Counted from the stretch's first letter, positions 1 through 7,005 are shown. The stretch: DNA of 10,933 nt from Chloroflexota bacterium (GCA_011051635.1 DRKV01000480.1:1-10933); one strand, 5' to 3'. Made by a program: numbers and translations. Notes: generated by a model not told the origin, from the letters alone.

Positions 1-81
1 AGTCGGGTAGTCGGGTGGTCGGGTAGTCGGGTGGTCGGGTAGTCAGGTAGTCAGGTGGTCGGGTAGTCGGGTAGTCTGGTG
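1..81. repeat. 8-bp tandem repeat array, about ten units
   Basis: The first 80 bases divide exactly into ten 8-base units of the form RGTCNGGT (mostly agtcgggt and ggtcgggt, with agtcaggt and agtctggt variants). The array runs off the left window edge, so its full length is unknown. It lies downstream of the rsmI stop codon and passes at about base 82 into a 7-bp repeat. There are no unique spacers, so it is not a CRISPR array. It resembles the short tandemly repeated repetitive (STRR) sequences of filamentous cyanobacteria in style, but its function is unknown. Confidence 0.9.
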
Positions 82-148
82 GTCTGTGGCCTTGCAGTCT
101 GTTGTCCGTGGTCGGTCGTCCGTGGTCTACCGTCTACCGTCCACCGTC
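82..148. repeat. Heptamer tandem repeat block 1, overlapping the rsmI 3' end
   Basis: In 7-base phase the stretch reads as degenerate units such as agtctgt, tgtccgt, ggtcggt, cgtccgt, ggtctac, cgtctac and cgtccac. It continues the octamer array to its left. It extends about 20 bases into the rsmI reading frame, so the last codons and the TAG stop of rsmI (127-129) are repeat sequence. It is the same kind of repeat as the blocks at 4151-4213, 6355-6452 and 7387-7547. Confidence 0.85.
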
Positions 149-960
149 AGCATGGCGTAGATTTCGCGGCGGGGCCAGCCGGAGGCCTCGGCCAGGCGGC
201 GGGCGGCGCGGGAGGGAGGTTCCCCGGCGGCGCGGGAGGCTTCGATTGCGGCTTGCAGACGCTCCGGGGGCCAGCGTTCCGCCGCGGGGGTGGATGGCGC
301 ACCCTCCACTACGAGGGTGAATTCCCCGCGGGGAGCGGTATCCGCAAAACGGGCGCGGGCCTCCCTCAGGCTCCCTCTCCAGATTTCCTCGTGCATCTTG
401 GTCAGTTCTCGCCCGATGGCGATACGGCGCTCCCCCAGCACCTCCAGCAGGTCGTCCAGGGCGGCGCGCAGGCGGTGGGGCGTTTCCAGAAAGAGGAGGG
501 TGTAGGGCAGGGAAGCGACTTCGGCCAGCCGCGCCCGGCGCTCGGCGCGCTTGCGGGGCAGATAGCCCAGGTAGAGGAAGGCATCGGCGGGCAGGCCGGA
601 GACGACCAGGGCGGCGACGGGCGCGGTGGGGCCGGGGACGGGCGTGACGGTGTGCCCGGCCTGGATGGCGGCCAGCACCAGTTCGTAGCCGGGGTCGTTG
701 ATGCCCGGCGTGCCCGCATCGGAGACCAGCGCCAGGTCGCCGGCAGCCAGTTTTTCCAGCAGAACGGGCGTCTTGCGGGCCTTGTTGTGCTCGTGATAGG
801 GCGTCAGCGGGGTGTGGATGTCGTAGCGTTCCAGCAGTTTGCGCGTCTGGCGTGTATCCTCGGCGGCAATCAGGGGGACTTCCCGCAAGACGCGCAGGGC
901 GCGCAGGGTGATGTCCTCCAGATTGCCGATGGGGGTCGCGACCAGGTAGAGGGTGGACAT
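127..960 (-). CDS. rsmI: 16S rRNA (cytidine(1402)-2'-O)-methyltransferase RsmI
   Basis: This 277-residue enzyme of the tetrapyrrole-methylase fold uses S-adenosylmethionine to methylate the 2'-O of C1402 in the decoding centre of 16S rRNA. Family signatures are clear: VATPIGNL near residues 7-14, AEDTR at 33-37, HEHN at 56-59, LVSDAGTPGINDPG at 78-91, the FLETPHRL segment at 158-165 and RELTKMHEE at 184-192. The length is normal for RsmI. The ATG at 960 is chosen because MSTLYLVATP is the canonical N-terminus; the open frame upstream overlaps the acylase gene and has no family similarity. No Shine-Dalgarno is visible, but the start lies 5 bases after the acylase stop, so translation is probably coupled. 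The last six residues, TVDGRR, and the stop lie in a tandem repeat. Confidence 0.97.
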   Translation of the reverse strand: MSTLYLVATPIGNLEDITLRALRVLREVPLIAAEDTRQTRKLLERYDIHTPLTPYHEHNKARKTPVLLEKLAAGDLALVSDAGTPGINDPGYELVLAAIQAGHTVTPVPGPTAPVAALVVSGLPADAFLYLGYLPRKRAERRARLAEVASLPYTLLFLETPHRLRAALDDLLEVLGERRIAIGRELTKMHEEIWRGSLREARARFADTAPRGEFTLVVEGAPSTPAAERWPPERLQAAIEASRAAGEPPSRAARRLAEASGWPRREIYAMLTVDGRR

Positions 961-965
961 GCGGG

Positions 966-3509
966 TCAGGGGGTGAGGACGAGATGATGTTTGGCGGCGG
1001 CCTCCACAGCCGGGCGGTCGTAGAGCATGGGACGGTATTCGCCCGAAGCCCACATGGGGGCCATATCGATGTAGTTCGGGTGGTAGGCGTGCCCCGATTC
1101 GCCGGTGGTATGGATGTCTACGGCGTGGTTCATGTCGCTCAGGTCCACAATCATCCGCATGGAGGGCAGCCAGTTCACCTCGTAGCCTTCAGTGGCAACC
1201 CAGCCGGTGGCGTTGACAATCGCTTTGCCGCCGCTCACGGGGAAGGGGCCGCGATTGAAAAGGTTCTCTATGGGAGCGATGCCCGATTTGCCCAGCGTTC
1301 CGTTGCGGAAGGTGGCGGTGTGCAGGTCGCCCCAGCGCCATTGGGAGGGGTCTTTGCCCAGGCGGGCGCGCAGTTCTTTGACGGCATCCTCCAGGGCGGC
1401 GGCGAACATCTGGTCACGCGTCTCCACCTCGGGGGTACTCTGGTCGTCCCACCAGGGGGAAGCGGGATTCTCTGCGAGGTGGCGTACCACTTCCCACCAG
1501 CGGACACCTCCTGAAGGCCAGTAGTCTTCCGGCAAATCGTCGTGGAAGGTGCGCGTCAGGAGGTGATTCCAGAAGGCCTCGAAGAGCGCCGCGGGGGCCG
1601 AATCGGCGCGCTGCTGGTAATCCCAGTTTTCCCACAACTGGCGGGCGGTCTCGAAAGCGGGGGTGTCGGGGGCGGCATCCAGCACTATCGGAACCAGGAA
1701 AGCGGCGTTCCCGCTGTAAGAATCCATCTGCATCTGCTGGTAGTAAGCCATATCCAGCGGGCCGGGGGCGCTTTGGAGCATCTTCACGATGCGCTCGGCG
1801 CGGTAGCCGTAGGTGAAGTCGGTGGTAATCAGGTAGGGGTAATCGGGGCCGACCACCGGGTTGTTGGCGGTCACGATGTAGCCCTCGTCGGGGTTGAAGG
1901 CGTAAGGCAGTTGCTCGAAGGGGACGTAGCCGTCCCATTCGTACTCGTCCGTCCAGCCGGGGACGGGCATGCGCCCATCGCCGTTCTTGCGGATGGGGAT
2001 GCGCCCCGGCATCTGGTAGCCGATGTTGCCGTCCACGTCGGCGTAGAGCAGGTTTTGGGCGGGGACGGCAAACTGCGAAGCCGCCTTGCGGAATTCGTCG
2101 AAGTTCTGTGCGGTATTCAGCCCCAGGATAGCGCAGAAAACGCAGGAAGGCTCCAGCGCCGTCCAGCGGATGGCAATGGCGTAATTTTCGGGCAGGTCTA
2201 TGCCGGCGCGCTCCCGGAAGGGGGTAGCCGTGGGGTCGGGATGGTCTTTCAGCGGGGCGTAGGCCTCGGAGATGATTGGTCCGTGGCGGGTGTAACGCAC
2301 CGTGATTTCCACCGCCTCGCCGCCCGCTACGTGGATGGTCTCCTGGACGGTATCCATATCCACCCATTGACCGTTGTACTCGTACTGGTTGGGGTTATCG
2401 GGATTGATTTTCTCGACGAACAGGTCAATCACATCGGGGCCGGTGTTGGTGAAACCCCAGGCGACGCGGTTGTTGTGCCCGATGACCACGCCGGGGACGC
2501 CGGCGAAGGAGAATCCCACCACGTCGAAGGGGCAATCGGCGTTCTGCTCGGCGCAGTGCAGGCCGACCTCAAACCAGATGGAGGGCATCTGGATGCCCAG
2601 GTGCGGGTCGTTTGCCAGGAGGGGGAAGCCGGTGGTCGTCTTGTCCCCGGAAACGACCCAACTGTTGGAGCCGATGCCGTCCCCCGAAGGCCCCACCAGG
2701 GAATCCAGCGCGGCCGTCTGGGCGTTGAGGGATTCCAGGAGGGGCAGCGCCTTTGGGGGGATTGCCGCCCCCTCCGCCCCCCTGGAGACGCCCTCCAAAA
2801 CGGGGTGCGGCACGATGACGGGCTGCCGCTCGAAATCGTAAGGCGGATACAGGTCGGCCAGTTGCTCCGGGGTGAGGGTCTTGCTCAGGATGGTGCGGGC
2901 AATCTCCGAACCCAGGTTGCCGCGCAAATCCCAGGCCATAGCCTTGGCCCAGGTGAGGCTGTCCACGGGCTGCCAGGGGGCGGGGGTGTAATCGGGCGTG
3001 AGGAGACCCAGCACGGCGTATTCCAGGCTGATGGCGCTGCCCTGATGCGTTTCCAGGTAGGCGTTGACGCCTTCGCTGTAGGCTTCGAAGATAGCGCGGG
3101 TTTCGGGGGCGGTTTGTGCCCATTCCTGTTCGGCGACGCGCCGCCAGCCCAATGTACGCAGGAAGATGTCGGTATCCAGTTGGCCCTCGCCGAACATCTC
3201 GGAGAGTTTCCCCGCCCCGATGTGCCGCCAGAAATCCATCTGCCAGAAGCGTTCCTGGGCGTGGGTATACCCCTGGGCAAAGAACAAATCGTGCTGGTTT
3301 TGGGCGTAGATGTGCGGCACGCCGTACTGGTCGCGGTAAACGTCCACCGGGGCGCTCAACCCGGAAAGTTGTATCGCCCCCTCGGTCTGGGGGAAGGATT
3401 CCTGCGCGACGCGCTGCATGTAAGGCTGGAAGGCCGCCGCGGCTATCCCCACCACCAGCGCCAGGATGACGATGATGATGCCGACAATACGCAAAATTTT
3501 TCTCTTCAT
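966..3509 (-). CDS. Penicillin acylase family protein (peptidase S45, Ntn-hydrolase)
   Basis: This 847-residue precursor begins with a positively charged, strongly hydrophobic segment (residues 4-27) that looks like an uncleaved signal anchor or export signal, so the enzyme probably acts outside the membrane. Family members cut themselves to give alpha and beta chains, and the new N-terminal serine of the beta chain is the nucleophile. Here that site is G280/S281 in GSNSW (Ser codon at 2667-2669), followed by ANDPHLG. Other family segments are DQYGVPHIYA near 60, QGYTHAQERFWQMD near 79-92, and TANNPV in the beta chain with a likely oxyanion-hole Asn. The substrate cannot be read from sequence: beta-lactams, acyl-homoserine lactones and other N-acyl amides are all possible. 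The ATG at 3509 is preceded by AAGGGAG and followed by the signal segment. It overlaps the upstream gene's stop as ATGA. Confidence 0.92.
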   Translation of the reverse strand: MKRKILRIVGIIIVILALVVGIAAAAFQPYMQRVAQESFPQTEGAIQLSGLSAPVDVYRDQYGVPHIYAQNQHDLFFAQGYTHAQERFWQMDFWRHIGAGKLSEMFGEGQLDTDIFLRTLGWRRVAEQEWAQTAPETRAIFEAYSEGVNAYLETHQGSAISLEYAVLGLLTPDYTPAPWQPVDSLTWAKAMAWDLRGNLGSEIARTILSKTLTPEQLADLYPPYDFERQPVIVPHPVLEGVSRGAEGAAIPPKALPLLESLNAQTAALDSLVGPSGDGIGSNSWVVSGDKTTTGFPLLANDPHLGIQMPSIWFEVGLHCAEQNADCPFDVVGFSFAGVPGVVIGHNNRVAWGFTNTGPDVIDLFVEKINPDNPNQYEYNGQWVDMDTVQETIHVAGGEAVEITVRYTRHGPIISEAYAPLKDHPDPTATPFRERAGIDLPENYAIAIRWTALEPSCVFCAILGLNTAQNFDEFRKAASQFAVPAQNLLYADVDGNIGYQMPGRIPIRKNGDGRMPVPGWTDEYEWDGYVPFEQLPYAFNPDEGYIVTANNPVVGPDYPYLITTDFTYGYRAERIVKMLQSAPGPLDMAYYQQMQMDSYSGNAAFLVPIVLDAAPDTPAFETARQLWENWDYQQRADSAPAALFEAFWNHLLTRTFHDDLPEDYWPSGGVRWWEVVRHLAENPASPWWDDQSTPEVETRDQMFAAALEDAVKELRARLGKDPSQWRWGDLHTATFRNGTLGKSGIAPIENLFNRGPFPVSGGKAIVNATGWVATEGYEVNWLPSMRMIVDLSDMNHAVDIHTTGESGHAYHPNYIDMAPMWASGEYRPMLYDRPAVEAAAKHHLVLTP

Positions 3510-4144
3510 GGCTGCTCCCTTTTTGAATGTGATATGGGGTATGTCTGGACTTCTGCCAGTGCGCTCAAAATGCTCATCAGCGAGGCGTAGTCGTCGCGCA
3601 GCAAGGCGATGATTTCCTGCGTGGCGGCTTCTTTCCAGGCGGCGGGGTCCGGGTGGGCTGTGGCGGCTTGCTTGATGTGGGCAGCCAGCAACTCGCCCGT
3701 CGGAGCGTCCTGGGCCTGCAAGATGAAGCGCAGGTAGCCGAGACGTTCCGTCCCTGTGAAGGCACGGATTTCGGCCTCGTCGCACAAGTAGAGTGTATCC
3801 AGGCTGAGCGGGGGGCGCGGCGGCAGGAGATGGTAGATGCGCCCGCTCTCGCGGTAGCCTACCGCCAGGATGCTCATTTCGATGGGAACATTGCGGTTGA
3901 TGCGGTTGTCGGCGATGACGTGCTCATCCACGCTCTCGGCGGTGACGAGTTGCTTCACCAGCCCGTCGTCTTCGATGCGGATGTCGTAAATCAGGCCGAA
4001 AACCGCGCTGGAGGGGGTCAGCGGAGCGCGCACCAATGCGCCGAAGGAAGGCGCGTCCACTTGCGAGACGCGGCACCCGGCCACGAAGCCGGTCATCCCG
4101 GCCCGCAGCAGGCGTCCGATTTGGATGGTGGGTTGAGGGGGCAT
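3506..4144 (-). CDS. HerA-type HAS-barrel-like protein without an ATPase domain
   Basis: A 212-residue soluble protein. The N-terminal part (about residues 8-125, starting IQIGRLLRAGMTGFVAGCRV) resembles the HAS-barrel, the small beta-barrel that precedes the motor domain in HerA/FtsK-type ATPases and in F1-type ATP synthase subunits. I see no Walker A (GxxxxGKS/T) or Walker B motif, and the chain ends in a helical, alanine-rich segment (about 140-200). In HerA the barrel contacts the NurA nuclease, and the gene directly upstream here encodes NurA, which supports the assignment. Its stop overlaps the acylase start by four bases. The start at 4144 is the first ATG before the barrel, but it has no Shine-Dalgarno: CCTCCC precedes it, and a tandem repeat fills the space up to nurA. 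The open frame continues upstream to 4258, so a longer N-terminus is possible but unlikely. The family call rests on my reading of the sequence pattern. Confidence 0.65.
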   Translation of the reverse strand: MPPQPTIQIGRLLRAGMTGFVAGCRVSQVDAPSFGALVRAPLTPSSAVFGLIYDIRIEDDGLVKQLVTAESVDEHVIADNRINRNVPIEMSILAVGYRESGRIYHLLPPRPPLSLDTLYLCDEAEIRAFTGTERLGYLRFILQAQDAPTGELLAAHIKQAATAHPDPAAWKEAATQEIIALLRDDYASLMSILSALAEVQTYPISHSKREQP

Positions 4145-4150
4145 GGGAGG

Positions 4151-4213
4151 TTGGGGATTAGGGATTGGGGTACGTTGTACGCTGTACACTGTACGTTGTA
4201 CGTGACACTTGAC
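4151..4213. repeat. Heptamer tandem repeat block 2, between nurA and the HAS-barrel gene
   Basis: Nine 7-base units in unbroken phase fill nearly the whole 70-base space: ttgggga, ttaggga, ttggggt, acgttgt, acgctgt, acactgt, acgttgt, acgtgac and acttgac. Two sub-families (ttRgggR and acNNtgt) adjoin in the same phase. The block begins two bases after the nurA stop codon (4215-4217) in transcription direction and ends six bases short of the next start codon, so it replaces the usual ribosome-binding region. Confidence 0.9.
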
Positions 4214-4214
4214 A

Positions 4215-5381
4215 CTACAAGTCTTTAACACCCTGCTTGTGCGATTTTCCTTCCACATCTACGCCCCGGCGGCGCAGTTCGAGGAGAATCATGGTGGTAA
4301 GTTGTTCCTGCTCTTCGCGGCGCACGACGGCCACCTCGTGGGCGCGGTGCAGCAGGTAGGGGTAAGCGCGTTCGCCCAACATGCGCGCCTGGTACAGCAG
4401 GACGGCGTGCAACTGTTCCAACATGCGGCGGTCATCGGCCACCCAGCGCGGAATTTCCACCCGCGCCAGCCAGGGATTCCCTTTTCGGCCTACGTTAAGA
4501 TAGAAGAAGTGCAGCCCCAACGCCCCGTCGTAATCCTGTTCGGATTGCGATTGCAGGCCGAAAACTGCGGAGCGCTCCCCCGGCCCCAGACGGTGAGCGA
4601 AGAGCGCCCAGTCGGTGACGCCCAGGAAGGTGCGTTCCTTGAGCGCCTGGCGCAGGTTTCCCTCGGGGGCGAGAGCGACTTCCAGCAGGCGCACCACCAG
4701 GTCGGCGCGGGGCTTGTCCACGTAACCGGCAGCGGCTGCGCCCAGGGCGTGCAGCCCGCGCAGGGCTTCCAGGTAACTTTCCAGGGCGCGGCGGAAGTTG
4801 CCGCCGGAGGCCTCGTCCCGCCCTTTGGCGCCCCACAGTTCCAGCGGACCGTCCGTGAGGGTGATGACCCCGCTTTGCGGGGCCTCCGCCACCAGTTCGA
4901 GCAAGGCGCGGCGTTCGGCCACGTCCCGCTGGAGGGCCACCGCCCCCTCGGAAATCAGGCTGCCTCCGGGGTACAAGTCATCTCCGTAATGCAGGCGGCT
5001 GCGTACCCACTCTTTGGGAGCGCTATCCGCTGCGGGAAAATGGCAAATCGCCCCCACGTTGACCAGGTAGTAGGCCACCGGCGCGTGGCGGTCGGGATTG
5101 ATTTGTGAGCCGTCGGCGGCGATGACGGGGATGTCCGCCGCGGGGATGCCGGGGGCGGGGATGTGCAGGTTGAGAATTTCGTTCTCCGGGCGGGCGCAAC
5201 GCAGGCCGGGCACCTGCCGGGACGCGAGGCGCACTTTCTCCCGCAGGGCTTCCAGGGCCTCGGCGTGTTCATCCAGCAGGCCGTTGGCGCGCTGGCGCAG
5301 GGCGCGCAGTCTCTCCTCCCTGAGCGGTGCATTTTGCCCCATCTCTTGCACCTGAGCGCGTACCTGACGAAAATCGAGCAT
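4215..5381 (-). CDS. nurA: NurA domain nuclease (DNA end-processing)
   Basis: The 388-residue protein carries the NurA nuclease pattern: AADGSQINP near residues 88-96 (D90, first metal ligand), LTDGPL at 175-180 (D177), GYVDKPRAD at 219-227, LNVG followed by ARVEIPRWVA near 295-315, and a C-terminal YPYLLHRAHEVAVV segment (340-353) with the conserved aromatic and His. An N-terminal helical, probably coiled-coil stretch covers residues 20-55. In archaea NurA is a 5'-3' exonuclease that resects double-strand breaks together with the HerA translocase; bacterial homologues are less studied. Start at 5381: the alternative upstream start at 5510 would add 43 residues that look like translated promoter DNA. 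Only a weak CGGGAC ribosome site precedes the ATG. It is the first gene of the probable four-gene minus-strand operon. Confidence 0.85.
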   Translation of the reverse strand: MLDFRQVRAQVQEMGQNAPLREERLRALRQRANGLLDEHAEALEALREKVRLASRQVPGLRCARPENEILNLHIPAPGIPAADIPVIAADGSQINPDRHAPVAYYLVNVGAICHFPAADSAPKEWVRSRLHYGDDLYPGGSLISEGAVALQRDVAERRALLELVAEAPQSGVITLTDGPLELWGAKGRDEASGGNFRRALESYLEALRGLHALGAAAAGYVDKPRADLVVRLLEVALAPEGNLRQALKERTFLGVTDWALFAHRLGPGERSAVFGLQSQSEQDYDGALGLHFFYLNVGRKGNPWLARVEIPRWVADDRRMLEQLHAVLLYQARMLGERAYPYLLHRAHEVAVVRREEQEQLTTMILLELRRRGVDVEGKSHKQGVKDL

Positions 5382-5432
5382 ATAGTCCCGTTGAAAATGT
5401 TTGTGGGGAGTGATAGGATAAGTGTGTATCCG

Positions 5433-5461
5433 ATTGTACAGGCAAACGGGGCATACCGCAA
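5433..5461 (-). promoter_or_regulatory. Sigma70-type promoter candidate for the nurA operon
   Basis: On the minus strand there is TTGCGG (5456-5461), a 17-base spacer, and TACAAT (5433-5438). Both hexamers have four or more matches to consensus and the spacing is ideal. The -10 box lies about 52 bases before the nurA ATG. It is a pattern match only. A perfect inverted repeat starts ten bases upstream of the -35 box. Confidence 0.5.
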
Positions 5462-5470
5462 GCCGAAAAC

Positions 5471-5498
5471 GCAGGACAACTGCCCGCCGTTGTCCTGC
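5471..5498. promoter_or_regulatory. Perfect 10-bp inverted repeat in the divergent nurA/SIMPL spacer
   Basis: GCAGGACAAC (5471-5480) and its exact reverse complement GTTGTCCTGC (5489-5498) are separated by 8 bases. No T-run follows on either strand and both flanking genes point away, so it is not a transcription terminator. Its position, just upstream of the nurA promoter candidate and about 90 bases before the SIMPL gene, fits a dimeric regulator's operator. It could instead be a hairpin in a leader RNA of the plus-strand gene. No regulator can be named. Confidence 0.55.
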
Positions 5499-5588
5499 AA
5501 CGGGAACCAATCCTCCCCGCGCGGCGTTTGGGGAGTGTCATACCTCGATAAATGAAAACCATCCTGTAGAGAAAAGGAGTGTCCCCCT

Positions 5589-6353
5589 ATGCGTACCCTG
5601 AAATTTGCCCTTCTCATTGCCACCCTGACCGGAAGCATCCTTCTCTCGGCCTGTGGAGCCGCTGCCCCGACGCGGGCGCTGGCGCAGGGCGAGACGCCCC
5701 AGGCGGAGGCTGCCACCCCGCCGGCCATCAACCGCACGATTGCCGTGAGCGGGATGGGGAAAGTCACCCTGACCCCCGACATCGCTTACATCTCCATCGG
5801 CGTGCATACCGAGAACAAGAATGCTCAGCAGGCGGTCAGCAGCAACAACGAACAGAGCGCCTCCCTGATGGCCGCCCTGCAAAAGGCTGGCGTGGACAGC
5901 AAAGACATCCGCACGACCAACTTCAGTATCTACCCCCGCCAGGAACGCGACAACCAGGGAGAAGTCATCGGCATCACCTACGTCGTGGACAACACCGTCT
6001 ATGTCACAGTCCGCGACCTGGACAACATCGGGACGCTGCTGAACGCCGCGGTGGAGGCTGGGGCCAACAACATCGGCGGCATCCAGTTCGACATCGCCGA
6101 CCGCACGGCGGCTTACCAGCAGGCTCTCCAGGCTGCCATGCAGGATGCCCGCGCCCAAGCCGAGGTGCTCGCCACCGCCGCCGGCGTGGAAGTGGGCGAG
6201 GTGCAGCAAATCAACGCCGCGGTAGGCTACGCCCCGCCTCCGGTGGTGCGTAAAGCCGCCGGGATGGAGTTGGCAATGGCCGACTCGGTGCCTATCTCCG
6301 CCGGGCAAATGGAGGTCAGCGTCACGGTCAGCGTGGTGTTCGGCATCAAATAG
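5589..6353 (+). CDS. SIMPL domain (DUF541/YggE-like) lipoprotein
   Basis: A 254-residue exported protein. Residues 1-21 form a signal peptide ending in the lipobox LSAC, so Cys22 should be lipidated and the protein anchored on the outer face of the membrane. The rest is a SIMPL (COG2968) domain: IAVSGMGKVTLTPDIAYIS near 52-70, KNAQQAVSSNNEQ near 78-90, the GVDSKDIRTTNFSIYP segment, GITYVVDNTVYVTVRDLDNIG near 130-150, and a C-terminal ISAGQMEVSVTVSVVF strand. The domain is widespread and its molecular role is poorly defined; YggE in E. coli has been linked to oxidative stress. AAGGAG at 5574-5579, nine bases before the ATG, supports the start. It appears to be transcribed alone: the next genes are convergent. 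Confidence 0.9.
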   Translation: MRTLKFALLIATLTGSILLSACGAAAPTRALAQGETPQAEAATPPAINRTIAVSGMGKVTLTPDIAYISIGVHTENKNAQQAVSSNNEQSASLMAALQKAGVDSKDIRTTNFSIYPRQERDNQGEVIGITYVVDNTVYVTVRDLDNIGTLLNAAVEAGANNIGGIQFDIADRTAAYQQALQAAMQDARAQAEVLATAAGVEVGEVQQINAAVGYAPPPVVRKAAGMELAMADSVPISAGQMEVSVTVSVVFGIK

Positions 6354-6354
6354 A

Positions 6355-6452
6355 GGTGGACGGTGGATGGTGGACGGTAGACCGTTGACGACTGACCACC
6401 GTCCGCTGACTGCCGTCCCTTGTCCTCTGCCCCCCGACCGCCGTTCCCTGCC
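6355..6452. repeat. Heptamer tandem repeat block 3, filling the SIMPL/thioredoxin convergent gap
   Basis: Fourteen 7-base units in phase, beginning ggtggac, ggtggat, ggtggac, ggtagac and ending in complementary-type units such as caccgtc, tgccgtc and cgccgtt. The block fills the whole gap between the SIMPL stop (6351-6353) and the thioredoxin stop (6456-6458), leaving one base at one end and three at the other. Because the left half is the complement of the right half in type, it can fold: GGACGGTGG (6358-6366) pairs exactly with CCACCGTCC (6396-6404). It may serve as a shared 3' structure for both transcripts, although there is no T-run. Confidence 0.88.
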
Positions 6453-6455
6453 CGC

Positions 6456-6965
6456 TTACATCCCTCGCAAACGGGCGGTGAGCGCCTGCCACAAAGGGCA
6501 GCGGTCGTAGACGCCCGTAAAGGCGATGACTGCCCCGAACAGGGCCAGCGCCCAGGAATGGATGGCCCATACCCCAAGCGCCATCACGACCAGCCCAGTC
6601 CCCAGGCGCAGCACCCGGTCTCCCGTGCCCAGTGGACGGGTGACGGTAGGCTCTGTCTCGCCGGTGGCGATTGTGAACATCTGCCGCAGGGCGACTTCGG
6701 GCTGCGCCCCCACCCGGCGCAGAATTTCCTCTCCATCGCGATACACCGCCACCGTCGGGATGCTGCGGATTCCCAGCGCGGCGGCCAGGGCGGTTTCTTC
6801 GTCGGTATTGATTTTCCACAAATCCACCTGCCCCTCGTATTCGGCGGCCAGTTTCTCCAGCGCCGGACTGATGAAGCGGCAGGGCGCACACCAGGGTGCC
6901 CAAAAATCCACCACCACAGGGCGGGGATTACGTTTCAGTTTCTTGAAGAAAGCGGTTTTGTTCAT
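6456..6965 (-). CDS. Thioredoxin fused to a C-terminal DUF2892 (YgaP-type) membrane domain
   Basis: A 169-residue two-domain protein. Residues 1-100 are a thioredoxin fold with FWAPWCAPC (redox pair C26 and C29; Ala replaces the usual Gly of WCGPC) and the cis-proline segment SIPT (P70). No signal peptide precedes it. Residues 113-165 match the DUF2892 pattern seen at the end of E. coli YgaP: GDRVLRLGTGL, two hydrophobic segments (about 121-135 and 138-152), then TGVYDRCPLW with its conserved Cys156. The thioredoxin domain should therefore be tethered at the inner face of the membrane. ATG at 6965 is preferred over an adjacent GTG at 6968. There is no good Shine-Dalgarno; a terminator-like hairpin ends 9 bases upstream. 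The standalone DUF2892 gene lies 40 bases upstream. Confidence 0.9.
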   Translation of the reverse strand: MNKTAFFKKLKRNPRPVVVDFWAPWCAPCRFISPALEKLAAEYEGQVDLWKINTDEETALAAALGIRSIPTVAVYRDGEEILRRVGAQPEVALRQMFTIATGETEPTVTRPLGTGDRVLRLGTGLVVMALGVWAIHSWALALFGAVIAFTGVYDRCPLWQALTARLRGM

Positions 6966-6969
6966 CACA

Positions 6970-6996
6970 AAAATGGGGAGCCGTTCCAGGCTCCCC
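6970..6996 (-). terminator. Intrinsic terminator or attenuator between the DUF2892 and thioredoxin genes
   Basis: In minus-strand RNA, GGGGAGCC (6989-6996) and GGCTCCCC (6975-6982) form a perfect 8-bp GC-rich stem around a 6-base loop, followed directly by ATTTTTG. This is a textbook Rho-independent terminator. It follows the DUF2892 stop by about nine bases. The thioredoxin ATG lies nine bases after the stem, so either the terminator leaks and sets the ratio of the two products, or thioredoxin has another transcript start. Confidence 0.8.
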
Positions 6997-7005
6997 TCCA
7001 GTGGG

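Noticed and set aside
1..148. Possible CRISPR array
   Set aside because: The units are 7-8 bases long and directly adjacent, with no unique spacers and no cas genes nearby.
961..1053. Longer RsmI start
   Set aside because: The extra 31 residues overlap the acylase C-terminus and lie before the conserved family N-terminus.
1542..3590. Long plus-strand open frame (about 680 codons) opposite the acylase
   Set aside because: It is the antisense of a gene with clear S45 motifs. Its translation is Gly/Val/His-rich without recognisable domains, as expected for the shadow of a GC-rich gene.
3510..3785. N-terminal extension of the acylase
   Set aside because: The frame is open, but it would overlap the HAS-barrel gene by about 280 bases and put the signal anchor inside the chain. 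ATG 3509 has a ribosome site and an ATGA overlap.
4145..4258. Longer HAS-barrel protein starting at 4258
   Set aside because: The added residues would be translated heptamer repeat plus the antisense-free overlap with the nurA end, with no sign of conservation. It is kept as a possibility in the finding on the repeat block.
5527..5554. Plus-strand promoter TTTGGG-16-TAAATG for the SIMPL gene
   Set aside because: Both hexamers match the consensus poorly, so I do not list it as a feature.
5538..6308. Minus-strand open frame opposite the SIMPL gene
   Set aside because: The plus strand has a ribosome site, lipobox and SIMPL domain; the reverse translation shows no family pattern.
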